Assembly (NCBI GenBank): GCA_965228065.1
Contig: OZ245788.1
Span: forward strand, 3,968,001 to 4,032,000
Reading direction: 5' to 3'
Origin: Sphingobium_A sp965228065
Lineage (GTDB): Bacteria > Pseudomonadota > Alphaproteobacteria > Sphingomonadales > Sphingomonadaceae
DNA length: 64,000 nucleotides
Below the pieces are notes generated by a model. It was given only the letters and a program-made list of their open reading frames with translations, did not search any database and was not told the DNA's origin. Positions 34,103 to 42,897 of this stretch are shown piece by piece (within the stretch, counting starts at the first letter, position 1; each line of letters opens with the position of its first letter). The translations under genes and the position numbers were made by a program.

Positions 34103-34891
34103 TTAGAATCGGGGAAAGGACGGGATGGGTTCGAACATCAGCGAGACCAGCCCGTAGAAGCTGGTGGCGATCAGCACGGCGCCGACCATCATCATCAAGG
34201 GTTTCGGCGAGATGCGGCGGGCGAGATAGGCGCCGATCGGGGCAGCGACGACGCCCCCGACCAGCAGCCCCGATGCCGCGATGGTGAATGATCCCAGGCC
34301 AAGCGCGCCGACCAGTGCCGCCAGCACGGTGACAGTGACGAAGAATTCCGACGCATTCACCGTGCCGATCGCCATGCGCGGGGTCATGCCCTGGGCAAGC
34401 AGGTTTCCCGTCACGATGGGCCCCCATCCGCCACCGCCCGAGGCGTCGAGAAAACCGCCGACGAGCCCGAGCGGGCCGACCATCCGCATGCGGCGATAGG
34501 CCTGCGGGCGCCGGGGGCCGCGCCAGATCAGATAGGCGCCGATGGCAGCGAGATAGACGAACACGACGGGGCGCAGGATGTCGGCGTCGATCATGGTCAG
34601 CACCCATACCCCGATGATCCCGCCGATGATTCCGGGAACGACGAGCCGCGCGAACAGCGACCAGTCGACATTGCGCTGCATGATATGGCTCAGGCCGGAT
34701 GCGCCGCTGGTGAAGCTTTCGGCGGTATGGATCGCCGCCGTTGCGGCAATCGGCGGCATACCGAACATCACGAGCAGCGAATTGGAGAAGATGCCGAACG
34801 CCATGCCCAATGTGCTATCGACGAGTTGGGCCAGGAAACCGACCACGATGAAGGGGGCCAGTTCGGCCCAGGGCAGCAGCGCCAGGTCCAT
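34103..34891 (-). CDS. TauE/SafE family anion (sulfite) exporter, first copy
   Basis: The protein has 262 residues from the ATG at 34891, which overlaps the RimK stop by one base (TGATG). It has about eight hydrophobic helices with the internal two-fold repeat of the family: VVGFLAQLVDSTLGMAFGI early and LVGGFLDASGGGGWGPIV in the second half. It is a putative exporter of sulfite, sulfoacetate or similar anions at the inner membrane. The overlap with the RimK-like gene suggests co-translation. A second, different TauE family gene lies at 58156. Confidence 0.88.
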   Translation of the reverse strand: MDLALLPWAELAPFIVVGFLAQLVDSTLGMAFGIFSNSLLVMFGMPPIAATAAIHTAESFTSGASGLSHIMQRNVDWSLFARLVVPGIIGGIIGVWVLTMIDADILRPVVFVYLAAIGAYLIWRGPRRPQAYRRMRMVGPLGLVGGFLDASGGGGWGPIVTGNLLAQGMTPRMAIGTVNASEFFVTVTVLAALVGALGLGSFTIAASGLLVGGVVAAPIGAYLARRISPKPLMMMVGAVLIATSFYGLVSLMFEPIPSFPRF

Positions 34892-36264
34892 CAGCGGTCT
34901 GCGGATTTGAGCAGGGACGAGGCCGACCTGCGGATCCGACCGATCGGCGCGGTGAGCAGGAACAGGATCGGATAGGCCAGCGCCATCACTGACAGGGTGC
35001 CGCTGATCAGCGCATCGGCGCCCGCCAGCCAAGGCAGCACCGCCGCCCAGATCGAGACTGCCAGGATCACGACGAGCGTGCGTTCCTGCTCCGAATCGTC
35101 GAATGCGGCCAGATTGGTCCGTACGCGCCCCTCGAACAATGTCCGAAGACCGATGCTGGTGCGGCTCTTGTCATCGATCAACATCCGTGGCGTGACCGCA
35201 TGCGCGACACTGGCAAGGCCCGCGGCGATCAGGCGCAGGCCCACCGCGCTGGCGAAGCGGGGGTAGCTGCTGCTGCGGTCGCTGATCGCGCGCAATCCGC
35301 CGCGCCCACCAAAGGCGAGTTCGGCCAGCGCCGTGCTCTCAGCCGGTGCCGGCGATGCGGCGGGCGCATTCTGCGTCGAGACGATCCATTCGAGAATGGC
35401 GGAGGGGATGTCGAGCCCGCTGGCCCGTTCCAGCCCCTGAAAACCCGGTGCGGAATTGGCCTCGCAGATGCGATAGCCATCCTCGTCGAACAGGATGTCG
35501 ATGCCCGTCACGTCGAGTTCCAATATGTCGGCGGCCTGCACCGCCAGTTCCGCCATTTCGGGGGGAGGATTATAGGCAGCCCCCACGCCGCCCAGCGAGA
35601 CGTTCGATTTGAACCCGCCGGTCAGCGACCGCCGTTCCATCGCGGCGACGACGCGCCCGCCCACGACCAGGATCCGCACGTCGCGGCCATGGCTGGCGCG
35701 CACATAATGTTGCAGCAGGAAATCCGCCTGCGCCCCGGCGCTTTCGAGCAGGCCCGCCAGATCCTCGAACTGGCTGCGATCCTCGCATTTCAACACGCCC
35801 GCGCCCCGGGTTCCCTTCAGCGTCTTCACGATGACGGGGAATCCCAGTTCACGTTCCACCAGTTCGACATCCATGGGGAATTTGCCGAGGATGCTTCGCG
35901 GAATGGGCAGGCCCGCCCGGATCAGCCGCTGCAGCGTGTGCAGCTTGTCGGCGACCAATTCGATGGCGGATGGGCCGTTGATCAGGCGTACGCCGCGTCG
36001 TTCGAAGTGGCGCAGCAGTGCCAGCGTGAAATAGTCGGTTTCCGCGCCGGTGCGGCAGATGATGAAATCCGGGCGCTCCATCAGCCGATCCTGATAGGTG
36101 ACGGCCCAATCATCGTCCGCGCCGACGACGATATCGAATTTGTGCGGATTTAGGAGGTCGAGCGCCATCTCCATGCCCGCGGCGGCTTCCTGGAAACGGA
36201 AGATCTCGGGCACTTCGGGAAGTGCGGGATCCAACTCCCGGTGAAACAGGATCCAGCCTCGCAA
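34891..36264 (-). CDS. RimK-like ATP-grasp ligase with C-terminal membrane segments
   Basis: The protein has 457 residues. Residues about 1-300 form an ATP-grasp ligase of the RimK (alpha-L-glutamate ligase) type: INGPSAIELVADK, FPVIVKTLKGTRGAGV (ATP-binding loop), MERRSLTGGFKSN and the metal site FDEDGYRICEANSAPGFQG. Residues 320-457 are not part of RimK: a linker plus two membrane-spanning helices near residues 400-445. The fusion would tether the ligase to the inner membrane. The amino-acid acceptor is unknown; ribosomal S6 glutamylation as in E. coli RimK is less likely for a membrane-bound form. Confidence 0.85.
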   Translation of the reverse strand: MRGWILFHRELDPALPEVPEIFRFQEAAAGMEMALDLLNPHKFDIVVGADDDWAVTYQDRLMERPDFIICRTGAETDYFTLALLRHFERRGVRLINGPSAIELVADKLHTLQRLIRAGLPIPRSILGKFPMDVELVERELGFPVIVKTLKGTRGAGVLKCEDRSQFEDLAGLLESAGAQADFLLQHYVRASHGRDVRILVVGGRVVAAMERRSLTGGFKSNVSLGGVGAAYNPPPEMAELAVQAADILELDVTGIDILFDEDGYRICEANSAPGFQGLERASGLDIPSAILEWIVSTQNAPAASPAPAESTALAELAFGGRGGLRAISDRSSSYPRFASAVGLRLIAAGLASVAHAVTPRMLIDDKSRTSIGLRTLFEGRVRTNLAAFDDSEQERTLVVILAVSIWAAVLPWLAGADALISGTLSVMALAYPILFLLTAPIGRIRRSASSLLKSADR

Positions 36265-36358
36265 CGCGATTGTCCTCCTTGCCGTCCAGGCATCAGGTTA
36301 GTGATCTGTGATGGACGTGCAACCTCGGCGATCGAACCCGGCCGCCACTCCGCAACGC

Positions 36359-36535
36359 TTATTTGCGATCTTTTTCCTGCCTCAGTTCCCGATCGGCCAC
36401 GTCGATGGCGCGCAGGAGTTCCGAAAAACAGGGTGTGTCGTCGATGGGATAGGCCCGGTCGAATGTCGGGCCGAGCCTGTCGAGATCGCGTACGGTCAAA
36501 AGGCCGACAGCGACTATGCGATCCTGGTCATCCAT
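36359..36535 (-). CDS. Small 58-residue protein of unknown function
   Basis: The protein starts MDDQDRIVAVGLLTVRDL and ends RELRQEKDRK. GGTGGAG seven bases upstream of the ATG and a GC-rich third-position pattern support it as a real gene although it is short. A single cysteine and an acidic/basic C-terminal helix are the only notable features, and no family is recognised. It lies between the YcbK-like gene upstream and the RimK-like gene downstream on the same strand, so it may belong to the same unit. Confidence 0.5.
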   Translation of the reverse strand: MDDQDRIVAVGLLTVRDLDRLGPTFDRAYPIDDTPCFSELLRAIDVADRELRQEKDRK

Positions 36536-36633
36536 GCGCCGTCTCCACCTGCTGTGGCAGTGAAACAGGCCAGAACGACATTAGTGCCCTTGGATGCGCT
36601 GTCGAAACGATGATTGTGGGCGTGGCGTGGAGT

Positions 36634-37266
36634 CTACCAGCGCCGCAAGCGTCCGGTATCGAGATGAACGAACCCGTCCTTGGGATAGAAGCCGACGCCG
36701 CCGCGCCGCATCGCAAGCCCGGCATCGCGGATGCGGGAGAGCGGAATGCCGTCCAGCGCGATGTCCACTGCCTTGCCGATCATATGCTGGCTTTTGGTCG
36801 CAACCTGGCCGCTGCGGGCGTGAAGCGCGGCATTGGTGGCCGATGAGCGGAAGCCTGAAATCAGCAGGAATGGCGTGCTTGCCGCCAGGCCGAGCGTATC
36901 CCGAACGCTGGCGAGCAGCATCAACAGATCGCGATCCATCAAGGTCGCATCGCCCGTTCGCCAGTCACGCAGCCCCTGATCGAGTTCGGCCAGACCCGAT
37001 GAATCGAACCGTTCACCGCGTTTGAACACCGCATCGCAGCGATGGCCGGTGTGCACGCAGCGCAGCGCCAGCCGCTGTTCGGGCAGGGCGGCGTGGGAAG
37101 GGGGGCGTTCCGCTGCCGCCCGCAGATACGGGGGATCTGCGGCTGAGCTAAGTGCCGCCGGCATCATCAGACCTGCCGCGCCGAGCGCGCCGCCGGCGAT
37201 CAACTGTCGACGACCGATCAAGCGATCTGCTTGGGATATAAGCGGATGGATGGGCGTTTCCTTCAT
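36634..37266 (-). CDS. YcbK-like (DUF882, M15-type) peptidoglycan enzyme
   Basis: The protein has 210 residues. The N-terminus GRRQLIAGGALGAAGL looks like a twin-arginine export signal with cleavage after SSAA. The metal-site motifs of the M15 family are complete: SQHMIGKAVDIAL (HxxGxAxD) and GFVHLDTG (HxD). Relatives are D,D-carboxypeptidase-like or L,D-endopeptidase-like wall enzymes in the periplasm. Its start lies 24 bases from that of the divergent L,D-transpeptidase gene. Confidence 0.88.
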   Translation of the reverse strand: MKETPIHPLISQADRLIGRRQLIAGGALGAAGLMMPAALSSAADPPYLRAAAERPPSHAALPEQRLALRCVHTGHRCDAVFKRGERFDSSGLAELDQGLRDWRTGDATLMDRDLLMLLASVRDTLGLAASTPFLLISGFRSSATNAALHARSGQVATKSQHMIGKAVDIALDGIPLSRIRDAGLAMRRGGVGFYPKDGFVHLDTGRLRRW

Positions 37267-37290
37267 GAGAACATGATGTGGGAGTGCCTA

Positions 37291-38304
37291 GTGCAGAAAT
37301 ACAGTTTGGTTTCAGCCGCTTGTCTGACTTTTGGTGCTTTCGGGCTGATTGCCGCGACGCAAACGGGCTCGACCGGGCCGGCGCCGGCACCGAGTTTCGA
37401 TCCGCAGATCATCCGTATCCAGGTGCTGCTCGATCGCGCCGGCTTTTCGCCGGGCGTAATCGACGGCAAGACCGGCCAGTCGCTCGACGATGCCATTTCC
37501 GGGTATCAGACATCCCAGGGGCTGAAGGTGACCGGCACGCTGGACGAGGCCACTGCCACGGCGCTCATGCGCGATCGTACGCCCGTGCTGGGTCGGCTGA
37601 AGATCGACGCACGCGATGCCGCGGGGCCTTTCGTGTCGCCATTCCCGAAAAAGCCGGAAGATCAGGCGAAGCTGGATTTCATCGGCTATCGCAACAGCCT
37701 GGAGAAGCTGGCCGAGAAATTCCACACCACCCCGGCCACGATCGTCGCACTCAATCCGGCAGGAGCGAAAATCGGCGCGGGCGAAGTGCTGATCCTGCCC
37801 AATGTCCTGCCGCGGTCGCGAACCTATGACGGTGTCGAAAAGGCGGAGGATCGCCAGATGCTGAGCGATCTCAATGTCGACGGCATCCAGCCGAAGGGCG
37901 ATCGGGTGGTCGTCGACAAGTCGGATCGGGTGTTGCGCGTCTATGCGGGCGACCGGCTGATCGCGCAGTTCCCGGCGACGATGGGCAGCAGCAAGGATCC
38001 GTTGCCGCTTGGCAACTGGACGATCAACGGCACGTCCTATCTGCCGCCTTTCCATTATCAGCCCGATCTGTTCTGGGATGTCGCAGACAGCAAGAGCGAT
38101 CATCGGCTTTCGCCCGGCCCCAATGGTCCGGTCGGTGTCGTCTGGCTCGATCTGTCGAAGGAGCATTACGGCATTCACGGCACCGGTGCGCCCGAAACGA
38201 TCGGTCGTGCAGAAAGCCATGGCTGCATCCGGCTGACCAACTGGGATGTCGCACGGCTGAGCCTGATGGTGAAACCCGGCACCAAAGCGGTGTTCCAGGC
38301 TTGA
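37291..38304 (+). CDS. L,D-transpeptidase (YkuD) with peptidoglycan-binding domain
   Basis: The protein has 337 residues from the GTG at 37291, which has GGAG six bases upstream; ATG codons further up lack this. It has an N-terminal signal peptide, a peptidoglycan-binding-1 repeat (RIQVLLDRAGFSPGVIDG), a LysM-like segment (LAEKFHTTPATIVALNP) and a YkuD catalytic domain with His in HYGIHGTG and the nucleophile cysteine in SHGCIRLTNWD. It makes 3-3 crosslinks or attaches proteins to peptidoglycan in the periplasm. The last four bases overlap the M23 peptidase start (TTGA). Confidence 0.93.
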   Translation: MQKYSLVSAACLTFGAFGLIAATQTGSTGPAPAPSFDPQIIRIQVLLDRAGFSPGVIDGKTGQSLDDAISGYQTSQGLKVTGTLDEATATALMRDRTPVLGRLKIDARDAAGPFVSPFPKKPEDQAKLDFIGYRNSLEKLAEKFHTTPATIVALNPAGAKIGAGEVLILPNVLPRSRTYDGVEKAEDRQMLSDLNVDGIQPKGDRVVVDKSDRVLRVYAGDRLIAQFPATMGSSKDPLPLGNWTINGTSYLPPFHYQPDLFWDVADSKSDHRLSPGPNGPVGVVWLDLSKEHYGIHGTGAPETIGRAESHGCIRLTNWDVARLSLMVKPGTKAVFQA

Positions 38305-38882
38305 ACCGCTGGCGCATCGTGCGGCTATGGGTGGCGACGGTCACTCTGACCATGGTGCTGACCAGTATGTTCTGGATCGGCTATTATCATCGCGGCGCTA
38401 CTGAGGCGTCGCCATCGGGTGCGGCTGCGGCTGCAACCGGCGCGTCGGGCGGGGCGCTGATCGTTCCGGTGCGCGGCGTGCCCGCGTCCGCGCTGAGCGA
38501 TACGTTCAGCCAGGCGCGTGCCGCGGGCGAGCGCATTCACGACGCGATCGACATTCCGGCTCCCGAGGGCACCGAGGTGCTTGCTGCGGGAAGCGGTACG
38601 CTCGAAAAGCTCTTCGTCAGCAAGGATGGCGGCAACACTGTGTACATCCGCAGCGACGATGGCGGCTGGATCCACTATTATGCGCATCTGCGCGACTATG
38701 CCGCCGACATGACGGAAGGGCGGCATATCGATCGCGGTACGGTGATCGCGCATGTTGGCAGCACGGGAAACGCCGATCCCGCGGCGCCGCATCTCCATTT
38801 TGCCGTGCATCGCATGGCGCCCGGCGAACCCTGGCATCGGGGCACGCCGGTCAATCCCTATCCGTTGCTGATGCGGGATTGA
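38301..38882 (+). CDS. M23 family peptidoglycan endopeptidase
   Basis: The protein has 193 residues. The start is a TTG at 38301 overlapping the transpeptidase stop; a GTG at 38319 is an alternative. It has one N-terminal membrane anchor (residues 8-30). The LytM/M23 zinc site is complete: HDAIDIPAPEGTEV (HxxxD) and the later HLHFAVH. It cuts peptide crosslinks in the cell wall from the periplasmic side. Coupled translation with the transpeptidase implies balanced cutting and linking. Confidence 0.9.
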   Translation: MNRWRIVRLWVATVTLTMVLTSMFWIGYYHRGATEASPSGAAAAATGASGGALIVPVRGVPASALSDTFSQARAAGERIHDAIDIPAPEGTEVLAAGSGTLEKLFVSKDGGNTVYIRSDDGGWIHYYAHLRDYAADMTEGRHIDRGTVIAHVGSTGNADPAAPHLHFAVHRMAPGEPWHRGTPVNPYPLLMRD

Positions 38883-38905
38883 CCGGTGTTCGTCGCCGAT
38901 GATCT

Positions 38906-39106
38906 TCAGGCCGAACGCATGAGGATCAGCAACGCCATGATGCCAAGGGCGCCGATCGCCGTGAGCGACCATCCCAGCCGGTTCGATCGGGTGAACGCAA
39001 AGACGAAACTGTAGATTGCCACCACGCCGAGGGCCATCAGCCAGACCATGATATCCGAAAGCCCGTAGGTCGGGTTCAACCCGCTGATGTCCGGAACGAC
39101 GGACAT
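38906..39106 (-). CDS. Small two-helix membrane protein
   Basis: The protein has 66 residues from the ATG at 39106, which has AAGGAG exactly six bases upstream. Two membrane helices (IMVWLMALGVVAIYSFVFAF and GWSLTAIGALGIMALLILM) are joined by TRSNRL. No family is recognised. The first 31 bases overlap the end of the uroporphyrinogen-III synthase gene in another frame, so the two are probably translated together. Confidence 0.75.
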   Translation of the reverse strand: MSVVPDISGLNPTYGLSDIMVWLMALGVVAIYSFVFAFTRSNRLGWSLTAIGALGIMALLILMRSA

Positions 39107-39855
39107 GGCTCGCTCCTTGTAATCGCCTCTGACGCCGGGTTCGGCGAAGGCGTTGAATGATGTCCCACAAGCGCCAGCATGGCCTGCTCGTTGGGGGTGG
39201 CGGCCACCAGCACCGGGCGATCGGTGACGTCGCGGAACGGGGCGGCCGCAGCGGCGGAAATGCAGTGGATCGTGCCGTTCCAATGCCGGCCGCAATCCGC
39301 GATGAACGGCGCGATCCTGCGCGCCGCCTTGGGCGAATGCACCAGAATGCCGTCGATCCAGGGCAGTGCCGCCAAAGCGGGGCCAAGCGTTTCCGTTTCG
39401 GCCTCTTCGCTTTCGTAGACGATGATCTGCCGCACCGACAGTCCGTGGCGATCGAGCGCGTTGGGGAGGTTGCCGGCCGGCTCGGCAGCGCTGAAGTGCA
39501 GAAGCGTCGCGCCTGCGGGCAGGCGTTCCACGATCAGGCGCTGGAGATCGGACACGTCGCCATCCGCGGACGATATTGTCCGGTAACCGGCTTCGCGCAC
39601 GGCCAACGCGGTTCGCCGGCCGACTGCGAAGACGGGCAGGTCCAGGAAACGCCGGTCGACCTGGTGGTGCTGCACGCCGTGGACGCTGGTGAAGATCAGC
39701 GCAGCGGGTGGATGCATGACGGTCGCGTGTGGCCAGGGCCTGATCGTCAGCACCGGGATGATCAGCGGTTTATGCCCCGCTGCACGCAGATGATGGCCGG
39801 TCAGGAAATTATAGGGTGCCGATCGCGTCACCCAGATGAATCTGGACGAGTCCAT
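39076..39855 (-). CDS. hemD: Uroporphyrinogen-III synthase
   Basis: The protein has 259 residues from the ATG at 39855; an ATG at 39885 that overlaps the upstream stop (ATGA) is an alternative that adds ten residues. The two-domain HemD pattern is visible: FTSVHGVQHHQ, VFAVGRRTALAVREAGY, VYESEEAETE and VHSPKAARRIAPF. It closes and inverts ring D of hydroxymethylbilane to give uroporphyrinogen III. The C-terminal 20 residues are unconserved and overlap the small membrane protein gene. Confidence 0.8.
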   Translation of the reverse strand: MDSSRFIWVTRSAPYNFLTGHHLRAAGHKPLIIPVLTIRPWPHATVMHPPAALIFTSVHGVQHHQVDRRFLDLPVFAVGRRTALAVREAGYRTISSADGDVSDLQRLIVERLPAGATLLHFSAAEPAGNLPNALDRHGLSVRQIIVYESEEAETETLGPALAALPWIDGILVHSPKAARRIAPFIADCGRHWNGTIHCISAAAAAPFRDVTDRPVLVAATPNEQAMLALVGHHSTPSPNPASEAITRSEPCPSFRTSAG

Positions 39856-39881
39856 TGGGAATCTCTCTTGGAAATGGGTGT

Positions 39882-40424
39882 TCATGTGCCGGTTTCGACG
39901 GCGTGGACGCGCAGCGCGGCAAAGCCGCCGCCACGGTCGGGCCAGTACAGGGTGCCGCCTGTGCCGAGCCCCAGCAAACCGATACCGATCCACGATACGA
40001 CGCTGGTGCCGTCGCGATCGGGACATGCGGCGTGGACGATCCGTGTCGTGCAGGGGGCGCCCGCATCGATCGAATAGGTCACATCGGCATTGATGCGGAC
40101 GAACCGCCGGGAGGCGCCGTCCGCGACGATATCGGCCATCTGCAATTTGCGCAGCAACAGCGACGACAGCAGATCGTCTTCAACGGTGAGGCCGAGGAAG
40201 CGAAGATAATGTGCCTGGCTTCGACAGATGGCGAGGGGCAGGTTGCGGTGCAGCGCGCCCCAATAATCCGCCATTGCCAGGATCGGCGCGATCTCGGCTT
40301 CGAAATTGACCGGTGGCGTTGGCCGGTCGGCGATATCGGCTGGCGAACCATCGCCATCGACGGCGCTCGCGAAACAGATCGGGTCCGATCGCGGATCGGC
40401 CCGGGCCACGGAGGAACGAAACAT
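39882..40424 (-). CDS. Rnk-like (GreA/GreB C-terminal domain) protein
   Basis: The protein has 180 residues from the ATG at 40424 (AAGGA about ten bases upstream; 40454 is an alternative). The C-terminal part reads IGIGLLGLGTGGTLYWP followed by ALRVHAVE, the pattern of the GreA/GreB C-terminal fold in Rnk, the regulator of nucleoside diphosphate kinase. The N-terminal half (LAMADYWGALHRNLP) replaces the usual short coiled coil and is not recognised. It may bind RNA polymerase or a nucleotide enzyme. Its stop overlaps the alternative hemD start by four bases. Confidence 0.65.
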   Translation of the reverse strand: MFRSSVARADPRSDPICFASAVDGDGSPADIADRPTPPVNFEAEIAPILAMADYWGALHRNLPLAICRSQAHYLRFLGLTVEDDLLSSLLLRKLQMADIVADGASRRFVRINADVTYSIDAGAPCTTRIVHAACPDRDGTSVVSWIGIGLLGLGTGGTLYWPDRGGGFAALRVHAVETGT

Positions 40425-40748
40425 CGCACGATGTCCTTCGCGACACGCCCGCATCCTCCCCTTGGGGACGGACGGTCATGCCGCATCTCTATATTTGATG
40501 GGATGGAATGTCGGTCGGGCGGACGATTGGATGTCCGCAAGCGCCCCAGAGCATCAGCCGAACGTGGCGTGCCTAGGGCTTAAGCGCGCGCTGTGCTGCT
40601 GGCCGACGGCAGCTCCGGGCGGAGCGGAAGGAAACGGATCGACATGGGTTCGACTATGGCCGGGGCGGCGGGCAAGTCAAGCCGGGCGGCGGGTGGGGCG
40701 AAGACGCCGCATCTGGCCGGCAGGCTCGAAACTGGGCATGGTCGGGGC
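40425..40748. other. 324-base gap between divergent genes
   Basis: The stretch is the shared upstream region of the Rnk-like gene and the DedA gene. It has no clear independent gene. An in-frame ATG at 40644 with GAAGGA eleven bases upstream could extend the DedA protein by 35 residues, but the extra sequence is low-complexity (GSTMAGAAGKSSRAAGG). Confidence 0.35.
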
Positions 40749-41357
40749 GTGACCTTCGAAATCCTCATTGCGCGCTATGGCCTGGTGGCGCTGTTCGTCG
40801 GTGCCGGGCTCGAGGGTGAGACGGTGGCGATGATCGGCGGGTTGCTGGCGCATCAGCGCTTTTTCCCGCTGACGGGCGCGATGATCGCGGTTGCGGCGGG
40901 ATCTTTCGTCGCCGATCAGATCTTCTTTGCGATCGGGCGACGCTTCCGTGACCATCCGCGCGTCCGCAAGATCGCGGCCAAGCCCGGTTTCGCAAAGGCG
41001 CTTGCCGCATTCGAACGGCATCCGCGCAGCTTCATTTTCGCGTTCCGTTTCATCTATGGTCTTCGCACGGTCAGCCCGATCGCGATCGGCACCACTGCCA
41101 TTCCAGCGCGGATCTTCGTTCCGCTCAATGCGGCGGCAGCGATCCTCTGGGGCGTGATCTTCGTCGGTATCGGCTTTGTTTTCGGGAATGGCATCGAGCG
41201 CGTCTTTGGAAAACTCCGTTCGGCCGAGCATGTCTTGATCGCAGCCGCCGCCGTGGCGCTGCTGCTTTTCGGGGCTGTCCGGTTGCTGTCGTTTGCCAGG
41301 TCGAAATCGCGCAATGGCGCGGGGCCCTCGTCACCGCGCGATCGAGACCCTATCTGA
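40749..41357 (+). CDS. DedA family membrane protein
   Basis: The protein has 202 residues taking the GTG at 40749, which gives the normal DedA length; the start is uncertain because no strong ribosome site is seen. Conserved features are GLEGETVAMIGGLLAH near the N-terminus and FRFIYGLRTVSPIAIG, the family motif for the substrate region. DedA proteins are lipid scramblase/flippase-related transporters needed for membrane homeostasis. It ends five bases before the AarF/UbiB kinase gene, so an operon is likely. Confidence 0.85.
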   Translation: MTFEILIARYGLVALFVGAGLEGETVAMIGGLLAHQRFFPLTGAMIAVAAGSFVADQIFFAIGRRFRDHPRVRKIAAKPGFAKALAAFERHPRSFIFAFRFIYGLRTVSPIAIGTTAIPARIFVPLNAAAAILWGVIFVGIGFVFGNGIERVFGKLRSAEHVLIAAAAVALLLFGAVRLLSFARSKSRNGAGPSSPRDRDPI

Positions 41358-41362
41358 GAGGC

Positions 41363-42889
41363 ATGATCAGGACGCTCATCGTCGCCGCCCGCGATCGCGA
41401 AAGGCTGGCCGAGATCACGGCAATTGCCACGCGCTATGGACTGGGCGTGCTGCTTGGACGGTTCGGGTTCGATCGCCAGCTTGTCAGTGACGGTGGAGAA
41501 AACGGGTCGGGGGAGGCGGGGTTGCCCCGCCGTACCCGGCTTGCGCTGGAGGAACTGGGGCCGACCTTCGTCAAGCTCGGCCAGATCCTCGCCACGCGCG
41601 CGGACCTGTTGCCGGCGGAATGGATCGCTGAACTGGAGCAATTGCACAGCCAGGCGCCGACCCTCCCGTTCGACGCGTTGCGCGCGGCGGTGGAACTTGC
41701 GCTGGGTCAGTCGCCTGAAGATGCCTTCCTGTCGTTCGATGCAGAGCCGCTGGCGGCCGCGTCGATGGCGCAGGTTCATCGCGCGGAGCTGGCCGAAGGG
41801 CAGGCCGTCGTGCTCAAGATCCGGCGCCCCGGCATCCGGCCGCGCATGGAGGCGGACCTTCGGCTGATCGCGCATCTGGCCGCAATGGCGGAAAGCGCGA
41901 GCGCCGAAGCGCGTCGCTTCGCGCCGTCCGCGCTGGTGCGTCAGCTTGCGCACGCAGTGCTGGAGGAACTGGACTTCACCAACGAAGGCCGCAACGCCGA
42001 TCGCCTCCGCGATGATTTTGCGGGCGATCCCCGCGTCGTCATTCCGGCGATCCACTGGCAATGGTCGTCCGAAGCGTTGCTGGTGATGGACTATGTCGAT
42101 GGCGTCCCACCGCGCAGCGGCGACGATCTGCGCCGCGCCGGGATCGACCCGGACGCGATCGCGGAACTGGGTGCGGACCTGGTGCTGGATATGGTGCTGA
42201 TCAACGGCCGCTTCCACGGCGATCCGCATCCCGGCAACCTGCTCTGCCTGCCCGGCAACCGGATCGCATTGCTCGACATGGGCATGGTCGGCCATGTCGG
42301 CCCGCGCCGGCGCGAGGAATTTCTGCGCTTCGTCCAAGCGCTTTCCGCCGGGGATGCCGCGGCGCTGGCCGATATCATCGCGATCTGGTCCGATGGCGGC
42401 GGCGCGACCCGCGAGCAGATCATGCGCGCTGCCGAACGGCTCGTTGCCCGCCATGGCGGCGGCTCGCTGGTTCTTGGTGCCGTGATCGCGGATTTCTTTC
42501 CGCTGCTGCGCGAGGAGCGGCTGGTGTTGCCGCCCGATCTGCTGCTGATTTTCAAGGCGTTGCTGACGATCGACGGTGTGCTGAGCGCGATCGTGCCCGG
42601 CTTCGATCTGTCCGACGCGATCGCGCGGTCCAAGCTTCGCATCATGCGCAACCGCTTGTCGCCCGAACGCTGGGGACCGACGGCCGAGGCGCTGCTGCTG
42701 GAACTGGCGCGGATCGGCGACGATGCACCGCGCCTGCTGCGCGCGGCGATCAAGCGGCTGGAGGCCGATCCGGCGTCGTCGCGGACCGATGAACGGCTGG
42801 CAGCATCGGTGCTGTTCGCCGGGCGATGGATCGCCGCCGCGATCATGCTCGGGGCGATCCTCGTGACCGGTGGATTGGTGATCGGCTGA
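41363..42889 (+). CDS. ABC1/AarF/UbiB family atypical kinase
   Basis: The protein has 508 residues. The UbiB signature KxGQ appears in VKLGQILATRADLLP, and the altered nucleotide loop is AAASMAQVHRAEL, followed by VVLKIRRPGI (catalytic lysine region). HGDPHPGNL and LLDMGMVG hold the metal-binding residues. Two C-terminal transmembrane helices are present (ILVTGGLVIG at the end). Members assist ubiquinone synthesis or lipid handling. It is preceded closely by DedA and converges on the antiporter gene with an 8-base gap. Confidence 0.9.
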   Translation: MIRTLIVAARDRERLAEITAIATRYGLGVLLGRFGFDRQLVSDGGENGSGEAGLPRRTRLALEELGPTFVKLGQILATRADLLPAEWIAELEQLHSQAPTLPFDALRAAVELALGQSPEDAFLSFDAEPLAAASMAQVHRAELAEGQAVVLKIRRPGIRPRMEADLRLIAHLAAMAESASAEARRFAPSALVRQLAHAVLEELDFTNEGRNADRLRDDFAGDPRVVIPAIHWQWSSEALLVMDYVDGVPPRSGDDLRRAGIDPDAIAELGADLVLDMVLINGRFHGDPHPGNLLCLPGNRIALLDMGMVGHVGPRRREEFLRFVQALSAGDAAALADIIAIWSDGGGATREQIMRAAERLVARHGGGSLVLGAVIADFFPLLREERLVLPPDLLLIFKALLTIDGVLSAIVPGFDLSDAIARSKLRIMRNRLSPERWGPTAEALLLELARIGDDAPRLLRAAIKRLEADPASSRTDERLAASVLFAGRWIAAAIMLGAILVTGGLVIG

Positions 42890-42897
42890 CGTCGCCG

